Below, piece after piece: positions 54,637 to 64,000 of a stretch of 64,000 nt of DNA (its first letter is position 1; each line of letters begins with the position of its first letter). This DNA comes from DASQZT01 sp963728965 (GTDB lineage Bacteria > Acidobacteriota > Terriglobia > Bryobacterales > Bryobacteraceae). The stretch covers positions 620,001-684,000 of the forward strand of contig CAVSMH010000006.1 of NCBI GenBank assembly GCA_963728965.1. The letters run 5' to 3'. Both the position numbers and the translations under genes were made by a program. A model generated the notes under the pieces. It was not told the origin of the DNA and searched no databases. It was given only the letters and a program-made list of their open reading frames with translations.

Positions 54637-55480
54637 ATGTGCGCAACCTTCGATCCGTTCCGGTTGTTGCTGATTTCAGTCGCCGGATGGTTGGGTCAGC
54701 ACCAGCGGGACGCGATCGATTACTTGCGGGAGGAAAACCGAGTACTCCGCGAGCAGTTGGGCGACAGGCGCCTGCGTCTGAATGACAATCAACGTCGACG
54801 TCTCGCGGCCAAGGCGAAGGGGCTCGGGCGAGGCGTTCTTCAAGAAATCGCGACGATCGTCTCGCCAGAAACGCTTCTGCGATGGCATCGGAGGCTGATC
54901 GCTCAAAAGTACGATGGCAGCAAGAAACGCAGTCCCGGTCGCCCCCGAACCCTCCGTCAAGTCGAGACCCTGGTGATGCGCCTGGCAACGGAAAATCGGG
55001 ATTGGGGCTATCGGCGGATGCTTGGGGCGCTCTCGAACTTGGGGCACATGATTGGTCGCGGCACCGTCGCGAATATCCTGAAGCAGCACGGGATCGAACC
55101 GGCGCCGGAGCGGAGCCAGAAGACCACCTGGATCCTGCGCCGACATTGGGACGTGCTGGTCGCGGCGGATTTCTTCACCGTCGAGGTGTGGACACGATCG
55201 GACCTAACGCGGTTTTGGGTGCTCTTTCTGATCGACCTTTCGACGCGGCGCTTGGATCGGAGGCATCGCTACTGAGGCAGATGGAATCTGGATGGATCAG
55301 GTCGCCCGCAACCTCTCTGAAGATGGTGACCGCTTCTTGACGGACAAGAGATATCTCATTCACGACGCGACCCGCTGTTCAACGACCGCGTTCCTCGCCA
55401 CGCTGGCCGCCAGCGGAGTGAAGTCGGTGAAACTGCCGCCGCAATCGCCGAATTTGAACGCATAGCGAAGCGATTTGTTA
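54637..55480 (+). pseudogene. Integrase-core (rve) transposase remnant
   Basis: The first frame (to 55275) reads AIDYLREENRVLREQLGDRRL, NDNQRRRLAAKAKGLGR, IVSPETLLRWHRRLIAQKYDGS, NRDWGYRRMLGALSNLGH and VAADFFTVEVWTR with the first catalytic Asp. The frame is lost after LIDLSTRR near 55250; later pieces such as RYLIHDATxxF and SVKLPPQSPNLNA (about 55345-55460) are legible only with several shifts and stops. Homology ends about 55480, against the unrecognised gene coming from the other side. The element probably inserted into that gene. Confidence 0.75.
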
Positions 55481-57973
55481 GAATGGAAGCTTCCAGCGCC
55501 AGCGTTCCCGTCGGCTCGATGCGCAGAGAAAAGTCCATGCCGAACGGCAGCTTCAGGTTGTTGAGCAGGTCCAGGATCTCTTTGACCTGATCCATCTGGT
55601 CGCTCAACTTCATCACCGGATCGCCGAACTTCTTGGCCCCGCCGCTATCCGCGGCCCACTTGCCTGTGACCGAAAGGAGTTTGACGTAGCCCAACAAGTC
55701 CAGGAAAAGGGTCTGGTCGGCGGATCCCACCTTCCAGTCCACCGACTTGATGGCGGCGTCGAACGGAGTATTGCCCTCCACGTAGAGCCGCATCACTTTG
55801 TTGGAGACCAGTTCCAGTTCGCCGGTACGTTTGGCGGCAGGCTGATCGAAGATCAACGGAGCGTCGAAGTCCAGTGTGTAGGGCGTCGGGAATTCGAGCG
55901 ATGCCGCGGCTTTGGGGAAGAGGCCGTTGGAGGTCACGAAGGCGCACGGGTCGGCCAAACGAGCTTTGAACAAGCTGCTGATCGCGCGGTCCCCGGCCTT
56001 CACTTCGGGGCAAGGCAACAGCAACCGGCTCGATCCGGTGGAAAAAAGAAAGGCGTACTGCGTGCCGGGACTAACCCGATTGAAGAGATCTGCCGGCTCT
56101 GAAAACCGGTACGGCTGCCCGGCTTGCCGGATCACGGGGACGCCCTTGCCTGCTTCCACAGCGGTGGTTTGACCGCCAAGAATTCGCACCGCTGTCCAGT
56201 CGCCGGTCTTCGGAAACTGCGGCATGCCGTTGAGCCAGAGTACGAATTGGGGCATGCCGGGCGGTAGAATCGCGGTCTCGAATAACAGTTTGCTGATCTG
56301 CATCTTCATGCCGGAACCGCCAACGTCGATCTCGCAATCCACCGACCCCCCGACCGGCGCTTCCTGCCGCAGAAGCTCCTGTAACACGCCCGGCGCAATG
56401 TTCGTGTTGATAGGAAGAAACTGAACGTAACCCACGTGCCGCTGCACCGGGACGACGGGTCCGCGGTTGCCTCGGGTCACTCCCTCTACTTCGAGGTCGG
56501 CGTCGAAAAAGACCGGCTGGAACTGAGCCGTGTTAATCGAAATCAGGCGCGGCGTATCGCGGATCTCGCGAATATTGGTGTAGCCGCCCACTAACAGGTT
56601 GCTGAAAAAGGGTATTTCGATGCCCGAAAGCACCCAATGTCTCGCTCCGTCAAACGTAGAATCAACAGTTTGCGGCTGTTGGTAAGTGCCATTCTAAGTA
56701 GTCCGGGGACTTTTTCAGCAGCCTGCTAAGCCGCGATGGAATGTACACAGGGAGCCGGGGTACGTGAAGCGCCCTTCGCTCGACGCGATCCAGCCGGAAT
56801 CGTGGCGCACTACCGCTGCGTTGTTCAACCGCTCCATCGTGATGGTGCGGACCAGAAACGCCTGGCATGGCCACAGAATGGCGGAAACCTGAATCACCTC
56901 GTGGCTGGTGCGCCCGTTGAGTACGTCGAAACGCACCTGGCTTACGCTGGGCGGCGTTTGATCTGCATTGATCCAATGGCTGAACGCCGAGGCGCCAAAC
57001 CCGGACCAGTCGTAGAGTTGCAGCGGAACGTTGAATTGGAACGACTGGTTGAACATCGTGCCCACAACGTCCGCTCCGCCTTGCGCGGAAAAAGCCAGCA
57101 CGTTGGTGTTCAGGCCCGCACGGAAAACATTATCCGTCTGCTGGGCACTGCCCGGCATGCCGAATGGAGGAAGTCGATTCGAAACGCAGCCGGGGCGCCG
57201 ACTGAAATCCAGCGATCGCCGGTTCTTCTAGCGTGATCTTAGGCGGAAATTGAGGCAAAGGCACGGCGGGGTGTGGATTGCGACCCGTAATTACAGCGCG
57301 GATGCCAAACGGCAACGTGACCGCGGCCTGGCCAGTTTCGCCGCCCCCCCCAAGCTTCAAGAAAAGCTCCTGCGGCCTCGACCGGCGCCACCGGAACCAG
57401 CCGTACGGTATTGACCGCGAAAGCGGAGGGGCCGCCGTCGTCTACCGTCAACATCAGCCCGGTCGAGTCCGCTACCGGCTCCCACTGAATCGAGGGTACC
57501 GAAAAGACCAGCGTATCCAGCCCGTACCAATACAGTTTGCTTTTGTCGATCGCCGCTTGAGCGATGTCGCGATGGCTGCCGAACGCCACGCCAAACTGCC
57601 CCGCATTCGTGGACACGTCCAACAGCCAGTGGGTCACGCTTTGGCGGAAAATGCTGTTGGCAATCGCGCGCCGGGACGAGTGCGTCCCGCGAAAGGCCAG
57701 AATATCGTCAAGCGGCGGCAGCGAATTCAGCAGCGCACGCGGCTGCTCGGCCGAACTTCCAAGCTCGATGACCACGACCGGATCTTCGCTACCCGCCCAG
57801 GTGGCGCCCACTACGACTTGCGCGTTCACGCGGGGCTGGGGCAGCGGTTCAAAATTGGCGGCATAGGGATCGGCCAGAATGGGCAGCGTCCCGCGCAGGG
57901 CGAAGGTGCAAAAGAGTTGGCCGCCGGCCACACCCCCGCCGGTATCCAGGCCGCACTCAAATCTCGCGCTCAT
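55480..57973 (-). pseudogene. Large protein of unknown family, broken into several frames
   Basis: I do not recognise the family. From ATG 57973 the first frame reads MSARFECGLDTGGGVAGGQL, WAGSEDPVVVIELGSSAE and LYWYGLDTLVFSVPSIQW to VAPVEAAGAFLEAWGG (about 57350). The next frame continues ETGQAAVTLPFGIRAVITGR and KITLEEPAIAGFQSAPRLRF; a third (57158-56715) NVLAFSAQGGADVVGTMFNQ and ASAFSHWINADQTPPSVSQV; a fourth (56633-55480) LRLYVEGNTPFD-like strands and LTNRFAM. Composition suggests a large beta-rich, non-membrane protein. The 3' end is cut by the rve transposase remnant, the 5' end is fused to the dppD-like fragment. At 56640-56730 an IS-end-like stretch separates two parts. Confidence 0.5.
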
Positions 57974-57979
57974 CGGGCC

Positions 57980-58441
57980 TTCCACCGTGAGCAGCTTTCG
58001 AGCATCTTCACCGCGTGCTGCGCCGCTTCGTTGCGGCCGTGCCCCAGATGAAACCGGGTGATCTCCATGATTTGCTCGCCGACGCGGAGGAAAGGGTTCA
58101 GCGACGTCATGGGATCCTGAAAGACCATCCCGATTCGCTTTCCCCGGCCCGCGAACAGCGCCGCGCCATTCGTCGCTCAATGGCGCGCATCGCGCTGCGA
58201 TCGAGAGCGGCGAGGTCCTTCCCTTCGAACCAGACGGATCCGCCGGAGATTCGGCCTGTAGCCGCGAGGAGCCGCAGAATGGCCAAGCTGGTCACCGACT
58301 TTCCGGATCCGGACTCGCCCACGATGCCGAGGTTTGCCCGGCGGCGAGATCAAAACTAACGCCTTCGACGGCGGGCACCACGCCGTCACTGGTTCGAAAT
58401 TCCACCTTCAGATCGCGAACGGAGAGTTGTGGTTCCGTCAT
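57980..58441 (-). pseudogene. Oligopeptide ABC transporter ATP-binding protein (DppD/OppD-like), N-terminal part
   Basis: ATG 58441: MTEPQLSVRDLKVEFRTSDG, VPAVEGVSFDLAAGQT. After a one-base slip the Walker A GESGSGKSVTSLAILRLL and SGGSVWFEGKDLAALDR follow, and after another slip RIGMVFQDPMTSLNPFLRVG (Q-loop) and EITRFHLGHGRNEAAQHAVKMLES. There it stops; the C-terminal half with signature and Walker B is gone and the sequence joins the unknown gene. ATPase half of a peptide importer such as Dpp/Opp. Dead by truncation and frameshifts. Confidence 0.82.
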
Positions 58442-58614
58442 AGCAGCACCTTGCTCGCTCGCCGCCGGATCGTGCCCGTCTGGCGCAGGTACACCCAGTC
58501 CATAATCGTTGAAGGGTCCGAAGAATGTACCTCCCCTGAGCGGGACACCGGGCCGTCGGGACATGAATTGGCCTCCCCAGCATGATGGCCGCAAACTTTC
58601 CTCAAACTTTCCTC

Positions 58615-58653
58615 TTGCTTACCGAGGGGAGGCGGTGTATTCTAGCTCGGTAA
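58615..58653 (+). promoter_or_regulatory. Promoter with overlapping inverted repeat upstream of padR-type gene
   Basis: A -35-like TTGCTT (58615-58620) and a -10-like TATTCT (58638-58643) are 17 bases apart. TTACCGAG (58619-58626) and CTCGGTAA (58646-58653) form an 8-bp perfect inverted repeat enclosing the -10 box, as expected for an autoregulated PadR operator. GGAGGGGG follows as ribosome site before the TTG start. Confidence 0.6.
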
Positions 58654-58668
58654 CCGATAGGAGGGGGC

Positions 58669-59004
58669 TTGAGCAGACCATCTGACCTGGTACAGGGAAC
58701 CCTGGACCTGCTTCTGCTAAAGATATTGGCGCTGGCACCTCTCAACGGCTGGGCCATTCGGCAGCGCCTGAAACAGGTTTCGAGCGACGTCTTGCAGGTG
58801 AGCGACGGATCGTTGTATCCCGCCCTGCACAAGCTGGAACAGGAGGGGTGGATCACGGCGGAGTGGAAGCCCAGTGAGAACAACCGGCGGGCGAAATTCT
58901 ACTCGCTGACTCGCTTGGGTCGCCGGCAGCTACAGAAAGAGGCGGCGGACTGGGCACGCCTCTCCGATGCCATCACGCAAGTGGTGCGGCTCAAGGAGGC
59001 ATGA
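58669..59004 (+). CDS. PadR-family transcriptional regulator (acidobacterial type)
   Basis: 111 residues from TTG 58669, supported by GGAGGGGG seven bases upstream. Winged-helix PadR fold: SDLVQGTLDLLLLKILALAP, GWAIRQRLKQVSSDVLQVSDGSLYPAL (recognition region), LEQEGWITAEWKPSENNRRAKFYSLT and GRRQLQKEAADWARLSDAI. This is the short PadR type (TIGR03433) that in Acidobacteriota sits directly before ADOP permease genes; here the permease ATG follows by one base. Probably binds the inverted repeat upstream of its own gene and controls both. Confidence 0.92.
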   Translation: MSRPSDLVQGTLDLLLLKILALAPLNGWAIRQRLKQVSSDVLQVSDGSLYPALHKLEQEGWITAEWKPSENNRRAKFYSLTRLGRRQLQKEAADWARLSDAITQVVRLKEA

Positions 59005-59005
59005 G

Positions 59006-61737
59006 ATGCGCCTGGAACACTGGTTCTACACCGTGCCGCTGCGCCTGCGATCCATCTTCCGGAGCCCGCAGGTCGAACGCGATCTCGATGAAGAGCTCGA
59101 GTATCTCTCGAACGAAAAACCGAGGAATACATCGCGCAGGGCCTGACCCCCGACCAATCTCGCCTGGCCGCCCTGCGTGCGATGGATGGCATCACGCAGC
59201 GCAAAGAGGAGTGCCGCGATATGCGGCGGGTCAACGGCGTTGAGAACGCCATCCAGGATGTTCGCTACGGTTTGCGGATGCTGGCCAAGGCTCCAGGTTT
59301 TACGACAGTGGCAGTGCTGACCTTGGCCTTGGGGATAGGCGCGAACACCGCAATCTTTAGCGTGATCGACACCGTGCTGCTCGAACCGCTCCACTATCCC
59401 GACCCCGAGCGCATTGTCCAGCTCATGTTGTTCTCCCCCGGGTGGGCTCCCGGCAGGAACGCAAACACTGCTTCCGTCCCCGAGTTCAACGTTCTTTGCG
59501 AGCTGCGGCAATCGTTCAACGAGATTGCAGCGTATGACCGGGCTGTAAGGGGGATCAATCTCACCGGAGTCGAACCACCCGAGCAGCTACGGGCGATCCA
59601 CGTTTCGGCCGGTTACTTTCCGCTGTTTGGTGCGCGCATCCACATGGGACGCGCGTTCACACCGGATGAAGATCGTCCTGGAGGACCGCACCTGGCCGTC
59701 ATCAGCGACGGGCTATGGCATCGGCGATTTGCGGAAAACCGCAACCCGGTGGGCAGGCCCCTATCTCTGGGTGGCGAAGCCTACACGGTGATCGGGGTGC
59801 TCGATCACGCTTTCGTCGCGGATGGCGCACCGGAGCTCCTGCTGCCTCTGCACGCCGATCCGGAAAGCACAAATCTCGCACCCACTCTCCGCGTCGCGGC
59901 ACGCCTTAGACCCGGGATCACGCTGCAACAGGCGAAGGCGCAACTGAGCCTGGCGCACGAGCAATTTCTGCGCAAGTTCCCGAAATGGGCTGCAGCCACA
60001 GATACACACGGCGAGAGCTTCACGGCAGAGACCTTGTTGGATACGACGGTCGGTGAAGTGCGCCGGCCGCTGCTGTTGCTGGCCGGCGCCGTCGGTTTCG
60101 TGCTTCTCATTGCATGCGCGAATGTGGCGAACCTGTTGATGGCGCGAGCCACCGGCCGCCGACGCGAAATAACCATCCGGGCAGCGCTCGGGGCGAGCCG
60201 AGGCAGAATCGCCTCGCAACTGCTCATCGAGAGTATGCTCTTGTCGCTGACGGGAGGAGCCGTCGGTCTGCTGGTTGGCGATATGGGAATGCGCACGCTG
60301 GTCGCCATACGTCCCGGCGGATTGCCGCGAATCGGCGCGGATATCTCGCTCGACGTGCCCGTGCTCGCCTTCGCATTCCTCCTCTCGATCGCGACGGGAG
60401 TCCTGTTTGGGATCCTGCCCGCGTTCGCCGGCGTCGCGCGATTCAGAGCAGGCACGGGTCTGATCGAGACCGGAACCCGCGACGGCCGCGGCATGCGCCA
60501 AAACCGGACGCGCTCTCTGCTCGTCATTGCCGAGCTGGCCCTGGCATTGATTCTGTTGACGGGCGCCGGGCTGCTCATTCGCACCTTCTGGGCTCTGCGA
60601 ACCGTAGACGCGGGCTTCGATCCGCACAACGTCCTCACCCTGGGGATGTCGATAGCCGGAACCCCGTATGAAGCGGTCCCGGCGCTGGCTGAGATGATCC
60701 GCGAAGCCGAGGACCGCATCGAAAGCCTGCCGGGAGTGATCGCCGCGGCCGCCACCTACTCGCTGCCCCTCGAATTCCAATTCGGCGGACCAGTGACGGT
60801 CGAAGGGCATCCGAACGACGTGTATGGGGCGAATGAAGGCCTTGTATCGAGACGATACTTCGAAGTCTTTCGCATTCCGCTTCGTCAGGGACGCAGCTTC
60901 ACAGGTCGGGATGATGAGCACGGGCCCCCGGTGGCGCTGGTCAACCAGGCGATGGCGGAAGGGCGGAGCGGGGGAATGCGTTGGCCCAGCGCGTTCCCGT
61001 GGAACAACGGCATCCCGCTCGGCGAGCGGGTCACGATGTTCAAGAAGGGGGTGGCGCAGGTTGAGGATCGCACGCGACAGATCGTCGGAGTGGTTGGCGA
61101 GGTCAGAGACGCCGGCCTCAACCGGAATCCGATCCCGATGGTGTACCTGCCAATTGCGCAGATGACAGACGGCTGGGCAAAGATGCTAAGTCGTGATCTT
61201 CCCTTGCGGTGGGCCATCCGCACCAGAACCCAGCCTTATTCGCTCAGGGCGGACATCGAACGGGAACTCCGCGCGGCGAGTGGCGGTTTGCCCGTAGCGC
61301 ATATCCGCTCCATGGAGCAGGTCGTCGCGGAGGCCACCGCCGGCCAGCGCTTCAATATGATTCTGCTGTGCGTCTTTGCCGGGATCGCGCTGCTGCTCGG
61401 CGCGATCGGGGTTTACGGCTTGATGGCCTATGCCGTGCAGCATCGGACCCGGGAGATCGGTATTCGCATCGCGCTCGGTGCGCGTCCCCGCGATGTTCGC
61501 ATGATGGTTGTATTCGAGGGCATGCGCCTGACGCTGATTGGCGTCGCGCTCGGCGTTGCCGGCGCCCTCGAACTCACGCCCCTGATGGGCAGCCTGCTTT
61601 TCGGTGTGCAAGCATCGGATCCGGCCGTGCTCGCTTCCACCGCGCTTGTGCTGTGTACGACCGCCCTCCTCGCAACTTATATACCCGCACGCCGCGCCAC
61701 GCGGGTGGACCCCGTAATGGCATTGCGCTGGGAATGA
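59006..61737 (+). pseudogene. ABC-type permease of the acidobacterial duplicated orphan (ADOP/MacB-like) family, frameshift near N-terminus
   Basis: ATG 59006 opens MRLEHWFYTVPLRLRSIFRS, QVERDLDEELEYLS; near 59105-59112 the frame changes (a TC repeat unit may be gained) and continues ERKTEEYIAQGLTPDQSRLA, then runs open to 61737. The remaining 850 residues hold GLRMLAKAPGFTTVAVLTLALGIGANTAIF, a MacB_PCD periplasmic domain, FtsX helices ANVANLLMARATGRRREITI, a second PCD (LLVIAELALALILLTGAGLL) and a second FtsX block GVYGLMAYAVQHRTREIGIR. The frame break affects only the N-terminal helical segment; an internal start near 59182 could still give a permease. No ATPase is beside it, as usual for ADOP. 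Substrate unknown. Confidence 0.82.
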
Positions 61738-62050
61738 TCTTGCAAAGACTGCGATGTATTGAGGACGGAGACTGCGAGGACGGTCGCCGATCCGTCCCAG
61801 GTCCCTGATGAAATTCGATACCTCCCGCAGAATTGGGCCGCATCACCATCGGTTCGTATTGCCGCGAACGCCGTGGTAATTACCATCAAGTTGAGGGTTT
61901 GTCGCTAATGCGGGGATGTGCGCCGCACCGGGGACAGCCTTTGATCCCGGAGAACGGCGATTGCGGAATCTGGATGTCGGAAGCGATCACGGCCCAACTT
62001 CTGTCTCACGCGACGCACGGAGCAATGCCGGCAAAGTGGACGCGGCGGCA
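61738..62050. other. Gene-free stretch after the ADOP permease gene
   Basis: About 310 bases. Short open frames on either strand show no recognisable protein, and I see no clear terminator or repeat. Confidence 0.35.
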
Positions 62051-62383
62051 TCAACGCACGCGCCACGAGGCCAGTGTGGCAACGGCTTCCGGCCGACGCA
62101 AATCGGGCCGGATGGCTAGTTCCAGAACTGTGACGGCGTCCAGATCGACCACGTAGTGTTCAATTTCCGTCGTTGAGCCTGTAGGGCTGAAGTTCCATTG
62201 TTGGCGCATAATCTCTGTTGCCGAACCGCCTGATCCAGACGACCAATGAAGGATGAACTCCTGCGTTCGCTCGCAGTTCGCTTCATGGAAACAGAAACGA
62301 AGCTCCATATGATGCACTGCCACAGGCTCGTCGAAGATAATGCGGATCTGCTGTTTAGTGAGTTTCCGGCAAGCGTGCGTCAT
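62051..62383 (-). CDS. Small beta-sandwich-like conserved protein
   Basis: 110 residues from ATG 62383 (MTHACRKLTKQQIRIIFDEP). The strands VAVHHMELRFCFHEANCERTQ, EFILHWSSGSGGSATEIMRQQWNFSP, EIEHYVVDLDAVTVLELAIRPD resemble the discoidin-like (F5/8 type C-like) carbohydrate-binding proteins I know from Solibacteres, which often have an extra N-terminal part of 60-80 residues; here that part is missing, so the gene may be 5' truncated. No signal peptide. Function uncertain. Confidence 0.5.
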   Translation of the reverse strand: MTHACRKLTKQQIRIIFDEPVAVHHMELRFCFHEANCERTQEFILHWSSGSGGSATEIMRQQWNFSPTGSTTEIEHYVVDLDAVTVLELAIRPDLRRPEAVATLASWRVR

Positions 62384-62433
62384 TTCGACTAAGCCGAACT
62401 GGTAAGTTCATGGAGTCGCAAGGTCCGATAATC

Positions 62434-62811
62434 ATGAACCATAAGACTGCAGCACCCATTCCTGAAGCGATTACGCAACTCCAACGCCAGTTGGAGCAGT
62501 TTCGCAGCAGTCGGCCGGGCCGGACGAAGTTGCCGGAATCGTTGTGGCAGGCGGCGGCCGAGTTGGCTCGACGGCATGGTATTTATGCCGTAGCGCATTC
62601 GAATTCCGGGTGGATGCTAAACAAACGACGGCTCTGTACCCCGCAGGGCCCGGTTAGCCGAGGGTTTGCCGCCGTTTACTTCGGAGCCAACTCCGTAGCA
62701 TCGGCTTCGAATCTTCCCCAGGAGCGCGACCTCCCGAAGAATCGTACCACTCTAAACCACCCCTCTCAAACCCCATCCCAAACCCGGACATTTCTACTTG
62801 GCAGAGATTAG
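62434..62811 (+). pseudogene. Small IS-associated protein, N-terminal part only
   Basis: ATG 62434 gives MNHKTAAPIPEAITQLQRQL, EQFRSSRPGRTKLPESLWQAAAELARRHGIYAVAHS, a helix-turn-helix-like small protein that usually accompanies transposase genes in soil bacteria. After about residue 65 the text (NSGWMLNKRRLCTPQGP...) no longer looks like that family, so the original 3' end is lost. Closely followed by the direct repeats at 62786-62827, which look like an IS end. Confidence 0.45.
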
Positions 62812-62827
62812 GACATTTCTGCTTGGC
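62786..62827 (+). repeat. Direct repeat GGACATTTCT(A/G)CTTGGC
   Basis: 17-bp units at 62786-62802 and 62811-62827 differ at one base. Multiple short terminal repeats of this kind are typical of IS21/IS481-like ends; no transposase of that type remains here. Confidence 0.55.
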
Positions 62828-63334
62828 GTTTACACAGCGCGTCAGGTCGCGGACGGGCACTCGCGCATTCGGCGGATGCAACCAGATGGTCTTTTTGCGG
62901 GATGTGACGTCTCTGCGCCTTGGCGTTTCCCGGCGCGATCCAAGTCCTCTGAAGAATATGCTTGTCGGCCCACGCAGCTTTTGCCGAAAACTCACACGTA
63001 CGTTTTCGGAACTAATGCGGACCGTTCACCAGACCTGCTGGCAGCGATGCCAGGAATCGCCAGAAGGTATATTGCGGCGGCAAAACGCAAGATTTTCAGC
63101 CCATGCCGGTCAACGTCGGGAAAAGCCGACATAAATCGCCAAAACCAGGGCCAATACGAACTGGTACACAGGCATGAACCCTGGTGTATCTGCTCGGCAA
63201 GCACTGGCAACAGGCACGGCGCGGATTCCACGGGAAGACCGAGATGTCGGGGTACAGCCAACAGGAGCTCTGGATGTGTGAAAAGCACTTGCATGGGCAA
63301 TACCGAGACGGACCACTCAGCGACGCAGTTCAAC
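62828..63334. other. Gene-free stretch before the right-edge ATPase gene
   Basis: About 500 bases without a coding frame I can support. It probably consists of decayed mobile DNA following the repeats at 62786-62827. Confidence 0.35.
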
Positions 63335-64000
63335 TCAAGGCGTTTGTGCACGTATTCCCGCCGCAACTGCGATCTCAATATCCGGCTGAGCCGTCCCGAT
63401 CCGAATGCAGGCCGCGAAGTGGCTGGCAGCGATTTCAGCTAGCCGAGGAGATATTTCCGTGCATTCCGGTATTACGTAGGGGCAGCGGCTGCGAAAGTGA
63501 CAGCCTGAGGGCGGATTGGCCGGCGAAGGTAGTTCGCCTACCAGAGCGGGTCGGCGCAGACCCGCGGCCGATGGCATCGCGGCCGCCAGCGCCCTGGTAT
63601 ATGGCATCAACGGCCGCGCGTACACCTCGTCCGCCGGCGCCAGTTCCACAATCCGGCCCAGGTACATGACAGCGATGCGGTTGGAGATGTGGTGAACGGC
63701 CCGCAGATCGTGCGAGACGAAAAGCATGGTCAATTTCAGCCGCTTCCTGAGGTCATTCAGCAGATTCAGAATTTGCGCCTGGATAGAGACGTCCAGCGCC
63801 GCAATCGGTTCGTCCGCCACGATGAACGCCGGCTCCGCCGCAAGGGCGCGGGCAATGCCGATGCGCTGCCGCTGACCGCCGGAGAACTCGTGTGGATACC
63901 GCCTCCGCAGTCCAGGATCAAGGCCCACCATCTCCATCAGCGCGGCCACCCGCTCTTCAGTCTGGCGGCGATTCCCGAGCCGCCAGACACTGAGCGGTTC
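63335..64000 (-). CDS. Oligopeptide ABC transporter ATP-binding protein (DppF/OppF-like), 5' truncated by window end
   Basis: The frame is open to the right edge (upstream residues EPLSVWRLGNRRQTEERVAAL). Present: the ABC signature FSGGQRQRIGIARALAAEP, Walker B FIVADEPIAALDVS, the switch His in MLFVSHDLRAVHHIS, and the oligo_HPY C-terminal domain YTRALAAAMPSAAG ... CHFRSRCPYVIPEC, typical of Dpp/Opp/Nik ATPases. Walker A lies outside. It faces the same way as the broken dppD-like fragment at 58 kb, so both may come from one peptide-transport locus that was split by the PadR/ADOP region and deletions. Confidence 0.88.
   Translation of the reverse strand, partial: EPLSVWRLGNRRQTEERVAALMEMVGLDPGLRRRYPHEFSGGQRQRIGIARALAAEPAFIVADEPIAALDVSIQAQILNLLNDLRKRLKLTMLFVSHDLRAVHHISNRIAVMYLGRIVELAPADEVYARPLMPYTRALAAAMPSAAGLRRPALVGELPSPANPPSGCHFRSRCPYVIPECTEISPRLAEIAASHFAACIRIGTAQPDIEIAVAAGIRAQTP

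Noticed and set aside
62901..62940. A third copy of the GxxExxY-flanking repeat
   Set aside because: Only about half of the bases match (CTCTGCGCCTTGGCG part); not better than chance in this composition.

Overview
The window looks like a chromosomal segment of an Acidobacteriota genome of the Solibacter/Bryobacter type. Supporting signs are two Oar-like TonB-dependent receptors with an N-terminal carboxypeptidase-regulatory domain, a C-terminal 'Solibacter' domain (TIGR03437 type) on a secreted beta-propeller protein, a PadR regulator next to an acidobacterial duplicated orphan permease (TIGR03433/TIGR03434 type), a Tat-exported CRTAC1 protein, and high GC. This placement rests on family knowledge; no 16S gene is present.

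Layout. 1-4.0 kb: the end of a VOC protein, a frameshifted NERD/UvrD-like helicase, and a decayed GxxExxY gene framed by 30-bp inverted repeats. 4.07-14.4 kb: housekeeping block. valS-nadC-birA-coaX-unknown gene form a tightly overlapping + strand operon; a coiled-coil protein, rsmD and recG lie on the - strand; then an exported Gfo/Idh/MocA oxidoreductase and fabI. 14.5-25.6 kb: EgtD-like methyltransferase, a frameshifted TIGR03437 protein, a frameshifted HAD phosphatase followed by a frameshifted APH-type kinase, a polytopic membrane protein with a TPR protein, divergent CRTAC1 protein, and a small exported TPR-like protein. 25.8-29.6 kb: first TonB receptor with a clear terminator.

29.7-40.2 kb is a graveyard of mobile DNA: a group II intron remnant (RT C-terminus and domain V), two inverted ISAzo13-family copies (one intact, one frameshifted) each with its own 3-bp target duplication, IS256, IS110 (interrupted by a third ISAzo13-type element), IS4, IS21 and IS3 material, and a serine recombinase broken into at least two parts. 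It ends at the 3' half of a tRNA-fMet gene followed by short direct repeats, which I read as the scar of an integrated element.

40.4-54.5 kb is an intact catabolic locus. On the - strand, in transcription order: exported RraA-like protein, TonB receptor, 2-hydroxy-3-oxopropionate-reductase-like enzyme, cytoplasmic RraA-like protein, LDH2-type dehydrogenase, Fe-alcohol dehydrogenase, aldehyde dehydrogenase, GntR/FCD regulator. Divergently: an exported DUF5060/DUF4038 glycosidase-like protein and an ACS-type MFS transporter. Together they look like uptake, cleavage and oxidation of a plant or microbial sugar-acid-type substrate under GntR control.

54.6-64 kb is eroded: an rve-type transposase remnant, a large unrecognised protein in several frames whose 5' end is joined to a truncated oligopeptide-ABC ATPase, the PadR/permease pair (permease frameshifted near its N-terminus), small remnants, and the start-truncated end of a second oligopeptide-ABC ATPase at the right edge. 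Frameshifts concentrate in accessory genes, while the long housekeeping and catabolic genes are all open.
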